Positions 25,947-35,300 of a stretch of DNA of 64,000 bases are shown here, in pieces. The stretch spans positions 62,001 through 126,000 of the forward strand of contig JACNJL010000026.1 of the NCBI GenBank assembly GCA_014382585.1. Direction: 5' to 3'. Positions within the stretch are counted from its first letter, which is position 1, and each line of letters begins with the position of its first letter. This DNA is from Limisphaerales bacterium (lineage in GTDB: Bacteria > Verrucomicrobiota > Verrucomicrobiia > Limisphaerales > UBA1100). The position numbers and the translations under genes were made by a program. The notes beneath the pieces were generated by a model. That model was not told the origin of the DNA and did no database searches. It saw only the letters and a list, made by a program, of their open reading frames with translations.

Positions 25947-27959
25947 ATGGAAAAAATCAACAAAACCGGCGGACTGTGGAATGTGGCCATCAGCATTGGA
26001 GCGGCGGCGCTCGCGGGCATTGTGGCTTGGAAAACCAATTCCACCACGGCGCTCGCGGTTTCCTTTTTTCTGGGGCTGTGTTTGCTGGTGAGTTTGGTGG
26101 GGCTGTTGCACATGGATCTCACGGACCGCGAGGGAATGGAGACGCTGGAAATGGACGCCATCAAAGCCGGTCGAGGCGGCGATGCGTTGTTTGAGCAGGG
26201 CGAAGTGTTACCCGCCAAGCGGTCACGCGAACAATTTGAGCGATGGTTTGTGCCGGTCATCTCTGTGGTGATGTTGGGGTTGCAGCTTGGGGGGGCGTAC
26301 TACCTCGGTTTCCACAAAATTTCCGGAATCTTGGAGGGGATGAAAACAGATGCCACGCCGATTCTGGTGGAATCGCGTTATTTAGGTTTGGCAGGAGCGG
26401 CATTATTAGCGGTGATCCTCTTCATGCGCGGACAATTTGCCTCAAACCTGGCGCGCCTGCAGCGTGATCGGCTGTTACAACCGGCATCCGATTTTATCCT
26501 GTTTTCAGCCTACCTGCTCATTGCGTTGGCGGCGGTATTGGCGGTGAGTTTCAAGGAGCAACGGGTGGATCTTTGGGTGGGAATTGTGATGACCTGCCTG
26601 TTGGTTGGCATAGCGCTGGAGAATTTGCTGAGCATGATCTTCGAGGTTTACCGCCCGCGCGTGTCCGGGCGGCAGGGGCGATTGCTGTATCGGAGCCGTT
26701 TAATCGGGTTGATTGCCAAACCGGAAAACCTCTTCACCACCGCGGGCAAAGTGCTCGACTATCAGTTTGGCTTCAAAGTTTCAGAAACCTGGGGCTACCA
26801 GTTTTTGCGTGAACGGTTGGGCGTGCTGATCGGGATTCAAATTATTATATTTTGGCTGTCCACCAGCGTGGTCACCATCGGGCCATCCGAGCGTGGGCGT
26901 TTGCAAAACCTGATGTCCGGCAACCAAACCTCGCAGTGGCTGGGTTCGGGGATCCATTTTAAATTGCCCTGGCCATTTGCCGAAGTAGAGCGGTTTCACC
27001 CCAATCAGGTTCACAGTTTTTATGTCGGCTTGGAGGCAGATGACGATCCGGATGTGGTGAAACGGGCGCGTATTTGGCTCAAGCCCAGCGGGAAAAATTA
27101 CGACAGCGAGCTGAACGGAAATCAAAACGGCGTGGGCAAAGGGAAAATTTATTTCCCCACCGGCAGCGGAAAAGCAGGCGTATCGGAAAATCTCATCGTC
27201 CCCAGCATTCCGGTTCACTATCGGATTTATGGGTCCTCAGAGACTGATCGCAAAGGATTGGAAGATGGTTGGCTCCGGTATTCCGATCCGGAAGCGGTGA
27301 TCAAGGAATTGGCGCACCGTGTGGTGTCGCGCTATTTCATCAGCAAAGATATGAAAACTCTGATGCGCACCGGCCGCAATCAGGCGATGGATGACGTTAA
27401 AAAAGAATTGCAGATGTTGACTGATGCCCGCGGGCTTGGCGTGGAAATCCTGTACGTGGGCATGGCCGATTTGCGACCGCCGGCCGAATCCCCCATCCAA
27501 ATGGCGGGCATGAAAGAAGACAAAAGCGCGGGTCCGAATAAGAAAGAAACCATGAGTCCGACTCCCGTGGCTGCAGTATTTGAACGGGCCATCATGGCGA
27601 ACATCACACAGGAAACCGGCAAGGCACTCGCTCGTAATGCCGCGCGCCGGGAAGAATCCATGCAAACCAATGAGGTGCAGACGATCATCAATACCGCCAT
27701 TAGCGATGCCACCGTGAAACTGAAAGTGGCCCAGTCTCGATTGGAATTAAGTCGGCAACAAAATGAACCCTTCCGGCGCGCACCGCGGTTGTTTTCTCTT
27801 TGGCTATACACCCGCTCAGTGAAACGTTCACTGGTTGACACCCGGAAATATATTGTGGCCGTAAAAAATGCGGACATATCAGCCGACATCGATCTTAAGG
27901 AGCTCACACGGCGCGGCATGCTGGATGTGAAAGTGCCGCCCGCCGGAGACAAAAAATAA
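25947..27959 (+). CDS. SPFH/band-7 protein fused to a polytopic membrane domain (HflK-like)
   Basis: 670 residues. The first about 320 hold six or seven membrane helices, unlike HflK/HflC, which have one. The last helix (LGVLIGIQIIIFWLST) leads into an SPFH domain beginning TIGPSERGRLQNLM and LGSGIHFKLPWPFAEVERF, the classical band-7 opening. A long helical tail (about 530-610) follows. There is a roughly 40-residue insert in the SPFH core (GKNYDSELNGNQNG). No protease or NfeD partner is nearby. Position between an ABC permease and two single-helix SPFH genes suggests all three assemble together. Function unknown. Confidence 0.85.
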   Translation: MEKINKTGGLWNVAISIGAAALAGIVAWKTNSTTALAVSFFLGLCLLVSLVGLLHMDLTDREGMETLEMDAIKAGRGGDALFEQGEVLPAKRSREQFERWFVPVISVVMLGLQLGGAYYLGFHKISGILEGMKTDATPILVESRYLGLAGAALLAVILFMRGQFASNLARLQRDRLLQPASDFILFSAYLLIALAAVLAVSFKEQRVDLWVGIVMTCLLVGIALENLLSMIFEVYRPRVSGRQGRLLYRSRLIGLIAKPENLFTTAGKVLDYQFGFKVSETWGYQFLRERLGVLIGIQIIIFWLSTSVVTIGPSERGRLQNLMSGNQTSQWLGSGIHFKLPWPFAEVERFHPNQVHSFYVGLEADDDPDVVKRARIWLKPSGKNYDSELNGNQNGVGKGKIYFPTGSGKAGVSENLIVPSIPVHYRIYGSSETDRKGLEDGWLRYSDPEAVIKELAHRVVSRYFISKDMKTLMRTGRNQAMDDVKKELQMLTDARGLGVEILYVGMADLRPPAESPIQMAGMKEDKSAGPNKKETMSPTPVAAVFERAIMANITQETGKALARNAARREESMQTNEVQTIINTAISDATVKLKVAQSRLELSRQQNEPFRRAPRLFSLWLYTRSVKRSLVDTRKYIVAVKNADISADIDLKELTRRGMLDVKVPPAGDKK

Positions 27960-27974
27960 CCCAGGAATTACACT

Positions 27975-28949
27975 ATGAAAAAAACCGTAAACATAATCAT
28001 CTTTGCGTTGCTGCTGCTGATCTTCGGCTCGTACATATTCACCTTTCAAGTGCGACAGGATCAGGTGGTGTTCGTGGAAACCTTTGGCAAACGTGCCGAT
28101 GCCATACAGGAACCCGGCCTGAGATTTCGTTGGCCCTGGCCCATTCAGGAGGTTTACACCTTTGACCGCCGCATCCATTTGCTCACCACCCAATACGGCC
28201 AAATCAGTACCGGCGACAGCAGCCTAGTGGTGCAGCCCTACCTCGGTTGGCGCATTCAGGATAACCCCAAGACCTTCATTGAAAAAGCGAAAGGCAGTTC
28301 CGCTGCCGCCCGCCGCGCTTCTGCCGAAGCCTATTTGCGACAGGCCCTCGAAGGAGCGGTGACCTCGGTGTTTGGTGACAAAGAAAACCTAATCGTCACC
28401 ACCGAATCACTTCATGAAGGAGAACGGGCAGCACAAGGGAAGCAACACACCTTCGGGAAATTGGAAGCGGCAATTCTGAGCAACGTGAAACCCAAGGCCG
28501 AAGCATTTGGAATTGAGCTACGGTTTGTGGGCATTCGCCGGGTTGGGATCACTGAACACAGTGTTCAAGTGACGTTAAATTCCATGGTTACTCAATGGGA
28601 CGATGAGGCCGCCACGAACATGAAAAAGGCTCAAGACGAAGCCCAGCGAATTCGAACGGAAGCCGCGAACAAACGAACGAGCGCGCTCAAAGAGGCCCGG
28701 GCAAAAGCCGACATCATCGCAGCCAATGCAAGCGCTGATGAAGCAAAGATTTTTTCTGAATTGGAAGAAAAAGATGCGGATTTAGCCGCCTTTCTCATCG
28801 AGCTCAATGCAATGGAATCGGTTTTGAAAAAGGAAACCACTCTCTTCCTCGATGAGAATTTCCCATTCCTGCAACCGTTGCGCGGGAATTTTTTGATGAA
28901 GGAAACCAAGCTCCCCGATAATACGCAGACTGAGTCTGCCCCTGAATGA
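27975..28949 (+). CDS. SPFH/band-7 protein (HflC-like)
   Basis: 324 residues. A single N-terminal membrane helix (NIIIFALLLLIFGSYIF), then the SPFH domain (VRQDQVVFVETFGKR, EPGLRFRWPWPIQEVYTFDRR), then a C-terminal helical stretch rich in Ala, Glu and Lys (about residues 215-285) as in HflC and other stomatin-like proteins. Membrane-anchored with the SPFH domain outside or inside depending on topology; HflC is periplasmic. Its stop overlaps the next SPFH gene by 4 bases (ATGA), so the two are likely made in equal amounts, as HflK and HflC are. Confidence 0.92.
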   Translation: MKKTVNIIIFALLLLIFGSYIFTFQVRQDQVVFVETFGKRADAIQEPGLRFRWPWPIQEVYTFDRRIHLLTTQYGQISTGDSSLVVQPYLGWRIQDNPKTFIEKAKGSSAAARRASAEAYLRQALEGAVTSVFGDKENLIVTTESLHEGERAAQGKQHTFGKLEAAILSNVKPKAEAFGIELRFVGIRRVGITEHSVQVTLNSMVTQWDDEAATNMKKAQDEAQRIRTEAANKRTSALKEARAKADIIAANASADEAKIFSELEEKDADLAAFLIELNAMESVLKKETTLFLDENFPFLQPLRGNFLMKETKLPDNTQTESAPE

Positions 28950-30142
28950 TGAGCGATTCGGACGAAAAAAACAAAGATTTGGTCGACCACGACTTGGGGC
29001 ATGAAGCCGGGTCGCGGGCGATGGATCAGGCGCTGCAAAGCAGCTTCACCATCCTGAAGCTAGTGATTGCGGTGCTGGTGGTTTATCTGATTTTTTCCAA
29101 TACCTCCACGGTGGAAGGAAAGAAAGAAGGCGTAATCATCCTGCGCTTTGGTAAAGCGCGTGAAGCCTCCTCCAAAGATGTGTTCGAATCGGGGATCCGA
29201 TTTGCCCTACCTTATCCGTTGGAGGAACGGGTGGCCATCGAACGGGAACGTCCGATCACCACAAAGTTTTTCAAATACTCACCGGTGGGCCGCATTGAGA
29301 TCGGTGATGATTTGGATAACCATCCGTTGAACGCTGAAAAAGATGGCTACGTGTTAACCCGCGATGGACGGATTCTGCATTTGGAGGCCACCTTGAATTT
29401 TGAAATCGAAGATCCAAAAGCATTTGCCTTTAATTTTGCCCAGCCCGAGAAAGTGTTAACCACCGCGTTCGAAAGTGCCATCACCCATGCGGCCTTTGAA
29501 GTGAGAATGGAAGAGCTTCAGTCCCAGCTTCAGCTTTTCACTGAAGACGTGAAGAACCGGACGAAGGAACTGGCCAAGCAATACGGATTAGGGGTGAAAA
29601 TCAACGGAGTTTACATTCGACAGGCGGATGTGGAGTTGCCGTTTATGATTCGGACCGCATATAAAGGGATGAACAGTTCCCTGAAAAATGCAGGTGATAT
29701 TATTCAACAGGAAAAAAACAAAGCCCGCCAAACGGTTGATGCCATTATGGGCGACGAAAACAGCACCAACCCCACCGGTGAAGTGGCCGTCGTTCTGAGC
29801 AAAGCCAAGGGGCAGGCCGTCAGCACCATGCGGGAAGCGGAGGCATTGCGTCAGCGGTTTTACAGTATTTACGGCGGGGAAGAAGAAGGCGCCCCGGTGC
29901 GCTCGATCGAGGAGCGGAGGCACGGGATGCACCGGCTTTATTTTGAAGTATTCGACCGGCTCATGACGGAGTCGGATCTGAAAATTTATGTGATTTCTAA
30001 TCGCAGCGGGCCCCGGCAAAAAGTGCATCTACTCATTAACCCCAAACCGCCCGAGCCGAAGAAATCACCTTACGATAATTTAAGTGGACAACAGGGGCCT
30101 CCCGGAGGTGGACCGCCACCCACGCCGCCGGCCGGCCAATAA
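28946..30142 (+). CDS. SPFH/band-7 protein (HflK-like) with proline-rich tail
   Basis: 398 residues. A charged N terminus, one membrane helix (ILKLVIAVLVVYLIFSN), then an SPFH domain (KKEGVIILRFGKA, GIRFALPYPLEERVAIERER) followed by a helical coiled-coil-like part (QQEKNKARQTVDAIM). The last about 30 residues are rich in Pro/Gly (KPPEPKKSPY...GPPGGGPPPTPP). This is the HflK-type partner of the gene before it, started by an ATGA overlap. The family forms oligomeric cages on the membrane; no FtsH gene is adjacent. Gap of 18 bases to the P-type ATPase. Confidence 0.92.
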   Translation: MMSDSDEKNKDLVDHDLGHEAGSRAMDQALQSSFTILKLVIAVLVVYLIFSNTSTVEGKKEGVIILRFGKAREASSKDVFESGIRFALPYPLEERVAIERERPITTKFFKYSPVGRIEIGDDLDNHPLNAEKDGYVLTRDGRILHLEATLNFEIEDPKAFAFNFAQPEKVLTTAFESAITHAAFEVRMEELQSQLQLFTEDVKNRTKELAKQYGLGVKINGVYIRQADVELPFMIRTAYKGMNSSLKNAGDIIQQEKNKARQTVDAIMGDENSTNPTGEVAVVLSKAKGQAVSTMREAEALRQRFYSIYGGEEEGAPVRSIEERRHGMHRLYFEVFDRLMTESDLKIYVISNRSGPRQKVHLLINPKPPEPKKSPYDNLSGQQGPPGGGPPPTPPAGQ

Positions 30143-30160
30143 ATATTTTTTGCCAAACCC

Positions 30161-32155
30161 ATGCAGGACACCGAACAACTTGAAACGGCGGAGAACGCCA
30201 AAGTCAAACAGGCCGCCACCACGGTGAAATATATTTTCGTCGGCATCCTGTTCGTCATCAATGGCTTTATTGCTGATTGGTTTCTCGGATCGGAATCCAG
30301 CGTGGGTGACCTGAGCGCCATGATCGGTGCGTTCATTCTTGGCATTCGCATCTTTCGCACCACCATACATGATTTGCGGCAAGGACTGCTCACCACCAAT
30401 GAGCTGGTGGCCATCGCGGTGTTGGCAACGTTTTCATCGGGCGAATATCACGCCGCCGGGCTCGTGGCATTTTTCATGTTGCTCGGTGAAATGATTGAGA
30501 GCCGAACCGCTTCCGGGGCCAAGGAAGCTATTCGCCGATTGATGAAGCTGACGCCCACCCGAGCCATTCGGATCGTGGATGGCGTTGAGGAAGAAGTGGC
30601 GGCGGTGGACCTCGCCGTGGGCGATCGCATCCGCGTGCGGCCGGGCGACAATGTGCCTGCGGATGGTGAGATTCTTCTGGGCACCGGATCGATCAATCAA
30701 GCCAACATCACCGGTGAATCGCTGCCGGTGGATAAGCAACCCGGCGACAATGTTTTTCAGGGCACGATCAATCTGGACGGGATGTTGGAAGTCAACGTCA
30801 CCAAAGTCGGGGAGCAAACGGAATTTGGCCGGGTGCGCGAATTGATTTTACAGGCGGCGCAATCCAAGACGCAGCTGATGAAAATTGTGGATCAGTACAT
30901 GGGATTTTACACGCCGTTGGTGTTGGTCATTGGCGCGTTGGTTTGGGCCTTCACGCAGGATTTGAACCGCGTGATCTCTGTGTTCATTGTGTCCAGCCCC
31001 GTGGCTTTTATCCTCGCCACTCCCACTGCGATGGTGGCTGCGGTGGCCACTGCGTCGCGTTTGGGGATTCTCATCAAGCAGGTGAGTGATATTGAATTAG
31101 CTGCGAAGATCAACGCGTTTGTATTTGATAAAACCGGCACCATCACCACAGGCACCCTGACGGTGAGTCGTTTGGCTCCGGTGGAAGGGGTAACCCGCGC
31201 CGAGTTGTTACTGGCAACCGCGACGGCGGAACAATACAGCAATCACCCCACCGCAAAAGCGATTGGGAAACTGGCAGCGGAAGCGGGGTTGAAGCTCTCT
31301 GATCCAAAAGATTTTAAGGAAATCGCCGGTAAAGGCGTGCAGGCCACAGTGGACGGTGCCAAGATTTTGGTGGGCCGGGAAATGTGGCTCAACGAAATTG
31401 GCGTGACCGGTGATCTCACCGGCTCGGTAGATATTGATGAAGCCGCCGGATACAGTTTGGTGTTTGTTAGTCGCAACGGGGAATTCATCGGCTGGGTGGG
31501 GATGACCGATGAGATCCGCACTGAGGCGGCCGAGTCGCTGTCGGAATTGCGGCATGAAGGTGTGCGCCGCCTTGCGATTGTCTCCGGTGACCGTACGCCG
31601 GTGGCCGAGCGTGTGGCCGCCGAGGTGGGCTGCGAAGAGGTGCGCGCGGAATGTTTGCCCGGCCAAAAAGTGGAATACGTTCAGGATATCCGATCCAAGG
31701 GTTACAAGGTTGCCTTCGTGGGTGATGGCGTGAACGATGCCCCCGCGCTCAAGGCAGGCGATATCGGCATCGCTATGGGCGCAGCTGGCAGTGATGTGGC
31801 CATTCAAAGTGCCACCATCGCGCTGATGAATAATGATCTGCGGCGTCTTCCCTTTTTAGTGCATCTCTCCCGGATGACACGCAGCGTGATTAACCAGAAT
31901 TTTATTTTTGGAATTCTGTTTGTCATCATCGGGCTGGTTCTGGCCACGTTGAGTTACATCACTCCGGTGAAGGCAGCCATGTTGAATGTGGCCGGCTCGT
32001 TGATCGTGGTATTCAATAGTGCCCGACTGGTTCGTGAAGGTGAGGAATTTGATCCGTTTGAAGAAGGGCGCGAGTCCGAGCCCGAGGCTAAGGATTCAGA
32101 ACCGGCCGAGATCGAAATTGGGGCAGAGCCCAAATTGGCAGTGGAGACGGACTAA
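30161..32155 (+). CDS. P1B-like heavy-metal P-type ATPase with SPV in place of CPC
   Basis: 664 residues. Actuator motif TGES (184-187), phosphorylated Asp323 in DKTGTIT, HP motif (H362-P363) typical of P1B pumps and GDGVND (521-526) are all intact, so ATP-driven transport is credible. The helix-6 metal motif, CPC or similar in family members, is S279-P280-V281 (VSSPVAFILATPTA). Only two cysteines occur in the whole protein, both in the cytoplasmic domain. There is no N-terminal HMA or His-rich domain, and the C-terminal helix has NVAGS where other P1B pumps have a metal-ligand motif. The substrate is therefore unclear. Within the SPFH/ABC cluster. Confidence 0.88.
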   Translation: MQDTEQLETAENAKVKQAATTVKYIFVGILFVINGFIADWFLGSESSVGDLSAMIGAFILGIRIFRTTIHDLRQGLLTTNELVAIAVLATFSSGEYHAAGLVAFFMLLGEMIESRTASGAKEAIRRLMKLTPTRAIRIVDGVEEEVAAVDLAVGDRIRVRPGDNVPADGEILLGTGSINQANITGESLPVDKQPGDNVFQGTINLDGMLEVNVTKVGEQTEFGRVRELILQAAQSKTQLMKIVDQYMGFYTPLVLVIGALVWAFTQDLNRVISVFIVSSPVAFILATPTAMVAAVATASRLGILIKQVSDIELAAKINAFVFDKTGTITTGTLTVSRLAPVEGVTRAELLLATATAEQYSNHPTAKAIGKLAAEAGLKLSDPKDFKEIAGKGVQATVDGAKILVGREMWLNEIGVTGDLTGSVDIDEAAGYSLVFVSRNGEFIGWVGMTDEIRTEAAESLSELRHEGVRRLAIVSGDRTPVAERVAAEVGCEEVRAECLPGQKVEYVQDIRSKGYKVAFVGDGVNDAPALKAGDIGIAMGAAGSDVAIQSATIALMNNDLRRLPFLVHLSRMTRSVINQNFIFGILFVIIGLVLATLSYITPVKAAMLNVAGSLIVVFNSARLVREGEEFDPFEEGRESEPEAKDSEPAEIEIGAEPKLAVETD

Positions 32156-32169
32156 TTTGATTCCCGCTT

Positions 32170-33369
32170 ATGGTTGAAACACAAACACAAGATACATCGC
32201 GCGAAACCGAAGGCGGGGCGATCGTACGGGTTGACAATTTGGTCAAAGTATTTCGCGATTTCTGGGGACGGCCCAAAGCGCGCGCGGTAAATGGGGTGAA
32301 CTTCGAGGTGCGCACCGGCGAGGTTTTCGGCTTGCTGGGCCCTAATGGCTCGGGGAAATCCACCACCATCAAAATGATGCTCGGCCTGCTCAATCCGACC
32401 AAGGGATTCATCGACATTTTTGGCCAAAGCCCGCGTGATGTGAAAACGAAAGAACGGATCGGGTATCTGCCGGAGGAATCGTATCTTTACAAGTATTTGA
32501 ATTCAACTGAGACGCTGGATTTTTTTGGCGGTTTGTTTGCGCTGGATTCCAAAGAGAAAAAAATCCGATCAGAACAATTGTTGGACATGGTGGGACTCAC
32601 CGCCACGCAAATGCGGACAGTGGGTGAGTTTTCCAAAGGTATGCAGCGCCGGATCGGGTTGGCTCAAGCGTTGATCAACGATCCTGATCTGGTGATTCTC
32701 GATGAACCCACCAGTGGTTTGGATCCGGTGGGTTGCCGGGAAATTAAGGATCTCATTCTCAACCTCAAAGCGCGGGGGAAGACGGTTATCCTGTCCAGTC
32801 ATCTGCTCGCTGACGTGGAGGATGTGTGCGATCGCGCAGTGATTTATTATGGCGGCAAAATTCAACAGTACGGAACGCTGGAGGAATTGCTGACCGAACG
32901 CGACACCATTCGCTTCACGCTTCCTGCGTTGTCCGAGAAAGCCCAGCAGGAAGTCATGAACGTCCTTGGTAAACACGTGGCCAAAGATCAGGTGCGCGTG
33001 GAAAACCCGACTCAAAACCTGGAAAGCTTTTTCCTGAACGTGGTGGAAAATGCTATCGCGAAGGACGAGGGGACCTCCGGCTCCACGGCGGGTAATGAGG
33101 TGGCTGAATTTTTGCGGGCGGATGATCCGTTGCCCACGCAGGCAGACAAGATGCTTGAGCGGCTTGCCGAAAAGGAATCCGCCAAAACCGTCCCCACCCC
33201 GGCTGAGCCCGTGCCGGAGAAGCCAAAAGTGGACACCGCTAAACTTGATTCCCTCTCCGGTGACGAGACTAAGAAAGAGCTCGTCAAACGGGATTCAGGA
33301 AAAACTAAACAATCACAATCCCTCGACGAGGCCGATGACAAACTCTCCGGTCTGCTCGGCGGCGATTGA
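32170..33369 (+). CDS. ABC transporter ATP-binding protein (ABC-2 type) with long C-terminal tail
   Basis: 399 residues. Walker A GPNGSGKST (around 57), signature FSKGMQRR (around 154), Walker B LVILDEPTSGLD and the H-loop SSHLL are complete. The nucleotide-binding domain ends near residue 250; the rest is a charged tail (KSAKTVPTPAEPVPEKPK..., many Lys/Asp), much longer than usual and probably unstructured. It should power the two ABC-2 permeases encoded before and after the SPFH/P-ATPase genes. Gap of 14 bases to the ATPase and 23 to the next permease. Confidence 0.93.
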   Translation: MVETQTQDTSRETEGGAIVRVDNLVKVFRDFWGRPKARAVNGVNFEVRTGEVFGLLGPNGSGKSTTIKMMLGLLNPTKGFIDIFGQSPRDVKTKERIGYLPEESYLYKYLNSTETLDFFGGLFALDSKEKKIRSEQLLDMVGLTATQMRTVGEFSKGMQRRIGLAQALINDPDLVILDEPTSGLDPVGCREIKDLILNLKARGKTVILSSHLLADVEDVCDRAVIYYGGKIQQYGTLEELLTERDTIRFTLPALSEKAQQEVMNVLGKHVAKDQVRVENPTQNLESFFLNVVENAIAKDEGTSGSTAGNEVAEFLRADDPLPTQADKMLERLAEKESAKTVPTPAEPVPEKPKVDTAKLDSLSGDETKKELVKRDSGKTKQSQSLDEADDKLSGLLGGD

Positions 33370-33392
33370 TTCAACCTCGCCGACTTTGCACG

Positions 33393-35300
33393 ATGGACTT
33401 CAACCCCATTGAACACAGTTATTTAATGAGTTGGACCCGCGTTGCGTTGAGTGGCATGTTGCTGCTTGTCATCTGCGGCGGTATCGTGTGGGGTATTTTA
33501 GATTGTCGCGTTCGACACGTTGCCATGCTTACGTGGAAAACGGCGGTTCGCCTTCGTTTTATTTGGGTGATGATCATTCTTCTGTTGCTCGCTGTGGGCG
33601 GGCTGCCGGCTGTTTTGCGAGATGACGGCTCGGCCAAGGGCATGGCGCAAATCATCCTCACCTACACCCTGAGCATGACCACCGGCATTTTGGGGCTCTC
33701 CACGTTGTGGCTGGCGGTGGGCAGTATGGCGTCGGATATTGGCGGATGCCAAATGCAGATGATAGTCACCAAACCCATCGCTCGCTGGCAAATCTGGCTG
33801 GGCAAATGGCTGGGCATCATGGGCCTAAACCTCGTCCTGTTAGGTTTGGCGGGAACGGTGGTGTACGCGATGGTGGAATACCGCGCGCGTGTGCTGACCA
33901 GTTCCCAATACGAACGGCTCAAAGATCGGACTGATGATGAAATTAAACAGGATGTCACCAAGGCATTGAGGGAAAACCGGGTTCGGGTTGAAGAGGTGTT
34001 TGTGCTTCAGGAAGAGAAACGCCAATTAAAGTTGGACGACAATCAAAGACCGATATTTCAGCCGATGGGTGCGCTTAAGCAATTGTTGGCGGGTTTGCCG
34101 GAGCGTGAACTGCGAACGCAAGTGCTGGTCGCCCGGGCTCCGCTGGAATTGGTGGATGTAAAAATAATGGAGCGGAGCGGGAACAGTATGAATTCCAGTT
34201 CGTATAAAGACTGGAGGAAACTGCAGCGGGAAAATGATGAGCGAGTGGAATTAGCCAAAGCCCTAATGGAGGTTCAGGCGATGGCCCGGGCCGAGCAGGA
34301 TCGCCGGGCAAATAAGGGGGGCGCTTTCGAGAATGTGGAGATTCCCCAGTCGCTGCCCTTTGATATTCAGCGGCAAATTCAAGACAGGGTGCGCATGGGA
34401 TACCTGATCAGCTCACAAGTGATGCGGCCGGAAACCGCAAGGCAGTTTATCTTCCAAAAACCAAGGGGAGGGTTTGACGAAGACAGCGGGTTGGTTCTGA
34501 GATTTCAACTGTTGGATACTCGTATGAATTTCAAAGGGGATCGTCAATATCGTACCGTAGTGGGGTATGGGCCTTCAATCGATCAACCCGGCATTGAAAT
34601 TGTGGGAAGCTATATTGCGCGAACCCAAATCGAGGAGGCGATGCTGGCCAAGGGATTTCGCCTTGGAGAAAATGGTGAACGCGAAGAGGTCAGCGTTTTT
34701 GGTGAGGATGGTAAATTGTATGTGAATGTGATGAATGCGGAAATTCCGCAACCGGAACAGGAATATATGGCCGCGCTGAAACTGCCATTTCTGAATGAAA
34801 CCACCGGCGAGCTGGATCCTCGCGGCGTGGAGGTGATGTATTATGAGGGCGGATTTTTCAAAAATTACCTGCGCGCATTGGCTGTGGTATTTGCCTGGCT
34901 GGGTGCGTTGGCCGCGCTGGGGCTCATGGCCGCAAGCTTTATGTCCCTCCCTATGGCGGTGTTTGCCTGCACAGGAATCCTGCTCATTTCCTTTTGCACC
35001 GGATTGCTGAAAGACGTGGTGAAAGATGATACCATTATGCAGACCTATACCGACGGAGTGCACGACACTTCTGTGGTGGATATTTTTGCAATCAATTCAT
35101 TTAAGGTGATGGTGGCAGTGATCTCACCAGTAAAGGATTACTCACCGATTGGAGATCTCACCGAAGGCCGGGCCATCACTTGGGGGCAACTGGGCCGGGC
35201 CTATAGTTATATTTGGGGCGTAACGGGCCTCTTGATTTCCGGGCTCGGGATGCTAATCTTAACCCGCCGCCAACTGGCCATTACCGATACTACCGAATGA
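33393..35300 (+). CDS. ABC-2-type permease with large soluble domain (second permease)
   Basis: 635 residues from ATG 33393; a TTG nine codons upstream, overlapping the ATPase stop, is an alternative. Helices lie near 25-45, 55-75, 90-115 and 150-170, with the ABC-2-like motif IGGCQMQMIVTKPIARWQIWLGKWLG. A roughly 350-residue charged domain follows, then three or four C-terminal helices. The overall plan mirrors the permease at 24092, suggesting an ancient duplication and a heterodimer. It ends in an ATGA overlap with the next gene. Confidence 0.85.
   Translation: MDFNPIEHSYLMSWTRVALSGMLLLVICGGIVWGILDCRVRHVAMLTWKTAVRLRFIWVMIILLLLAVGGLPAVLRDDGSAKGMAQIILTYTLSMTTGILGLSTLWLAVGSMASDIGGCQMQMIVTKPIARWQIWLGKWLGIMGLNLVLLGLAGTVVYAMVEYRARVLTSSQYERLKDRTDDEIKQDVTKALRENRVRVEEVFVLQEEKRQLKLDDNQRPIFQPMGALKQLLAGLPERELRTQVLVARAPLELVDVKIMERSGNSMNSSSYKDWRKLQRENDERVELAKALMEVQAMARAEQDRRANKGGAFENVEIPQSLPFDIQRQIQDRVRMGYLISSQVMRPETARQFIFQKPRGGFDEDSGLVLRFQLLDTRMNFKGDRQYRTVVGYGPSIDQPGIEIVGSYIARTQIEEAMLAKGFRLGENGEREEVSVFGEDGKLYVNVMNAEIPQPEQEYMAALKLPFLNETTGELDPRGVEVMYYEGGFFKNYLRALAVVFAWLGALAALGLMAASFMSLPMAVFACTGILLISFCTGLLKDVVKDDTIMQTYTDGVHDTSVVDIFAINSFKVMVAVISPVKDYSPIGDLTEGRAITWGQLGRAYSYIWGVTGLLISGLGMLILTRRQLAITDTTE

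Noticed and set aside
30161-32155. Assignment as a plain CadA/ZntA or CopA metal pump
   Set aside because: CPC motif and all membrane cysteines are absent, so a metal cannot be assigned.
24092-33369. Reading the SPFH genes as an HflK-HflC-FtsH set
   Set aside because: No FtsH or other protease gene lies in the cluster; neighbours are ABC and P-type ATPase genes instead.
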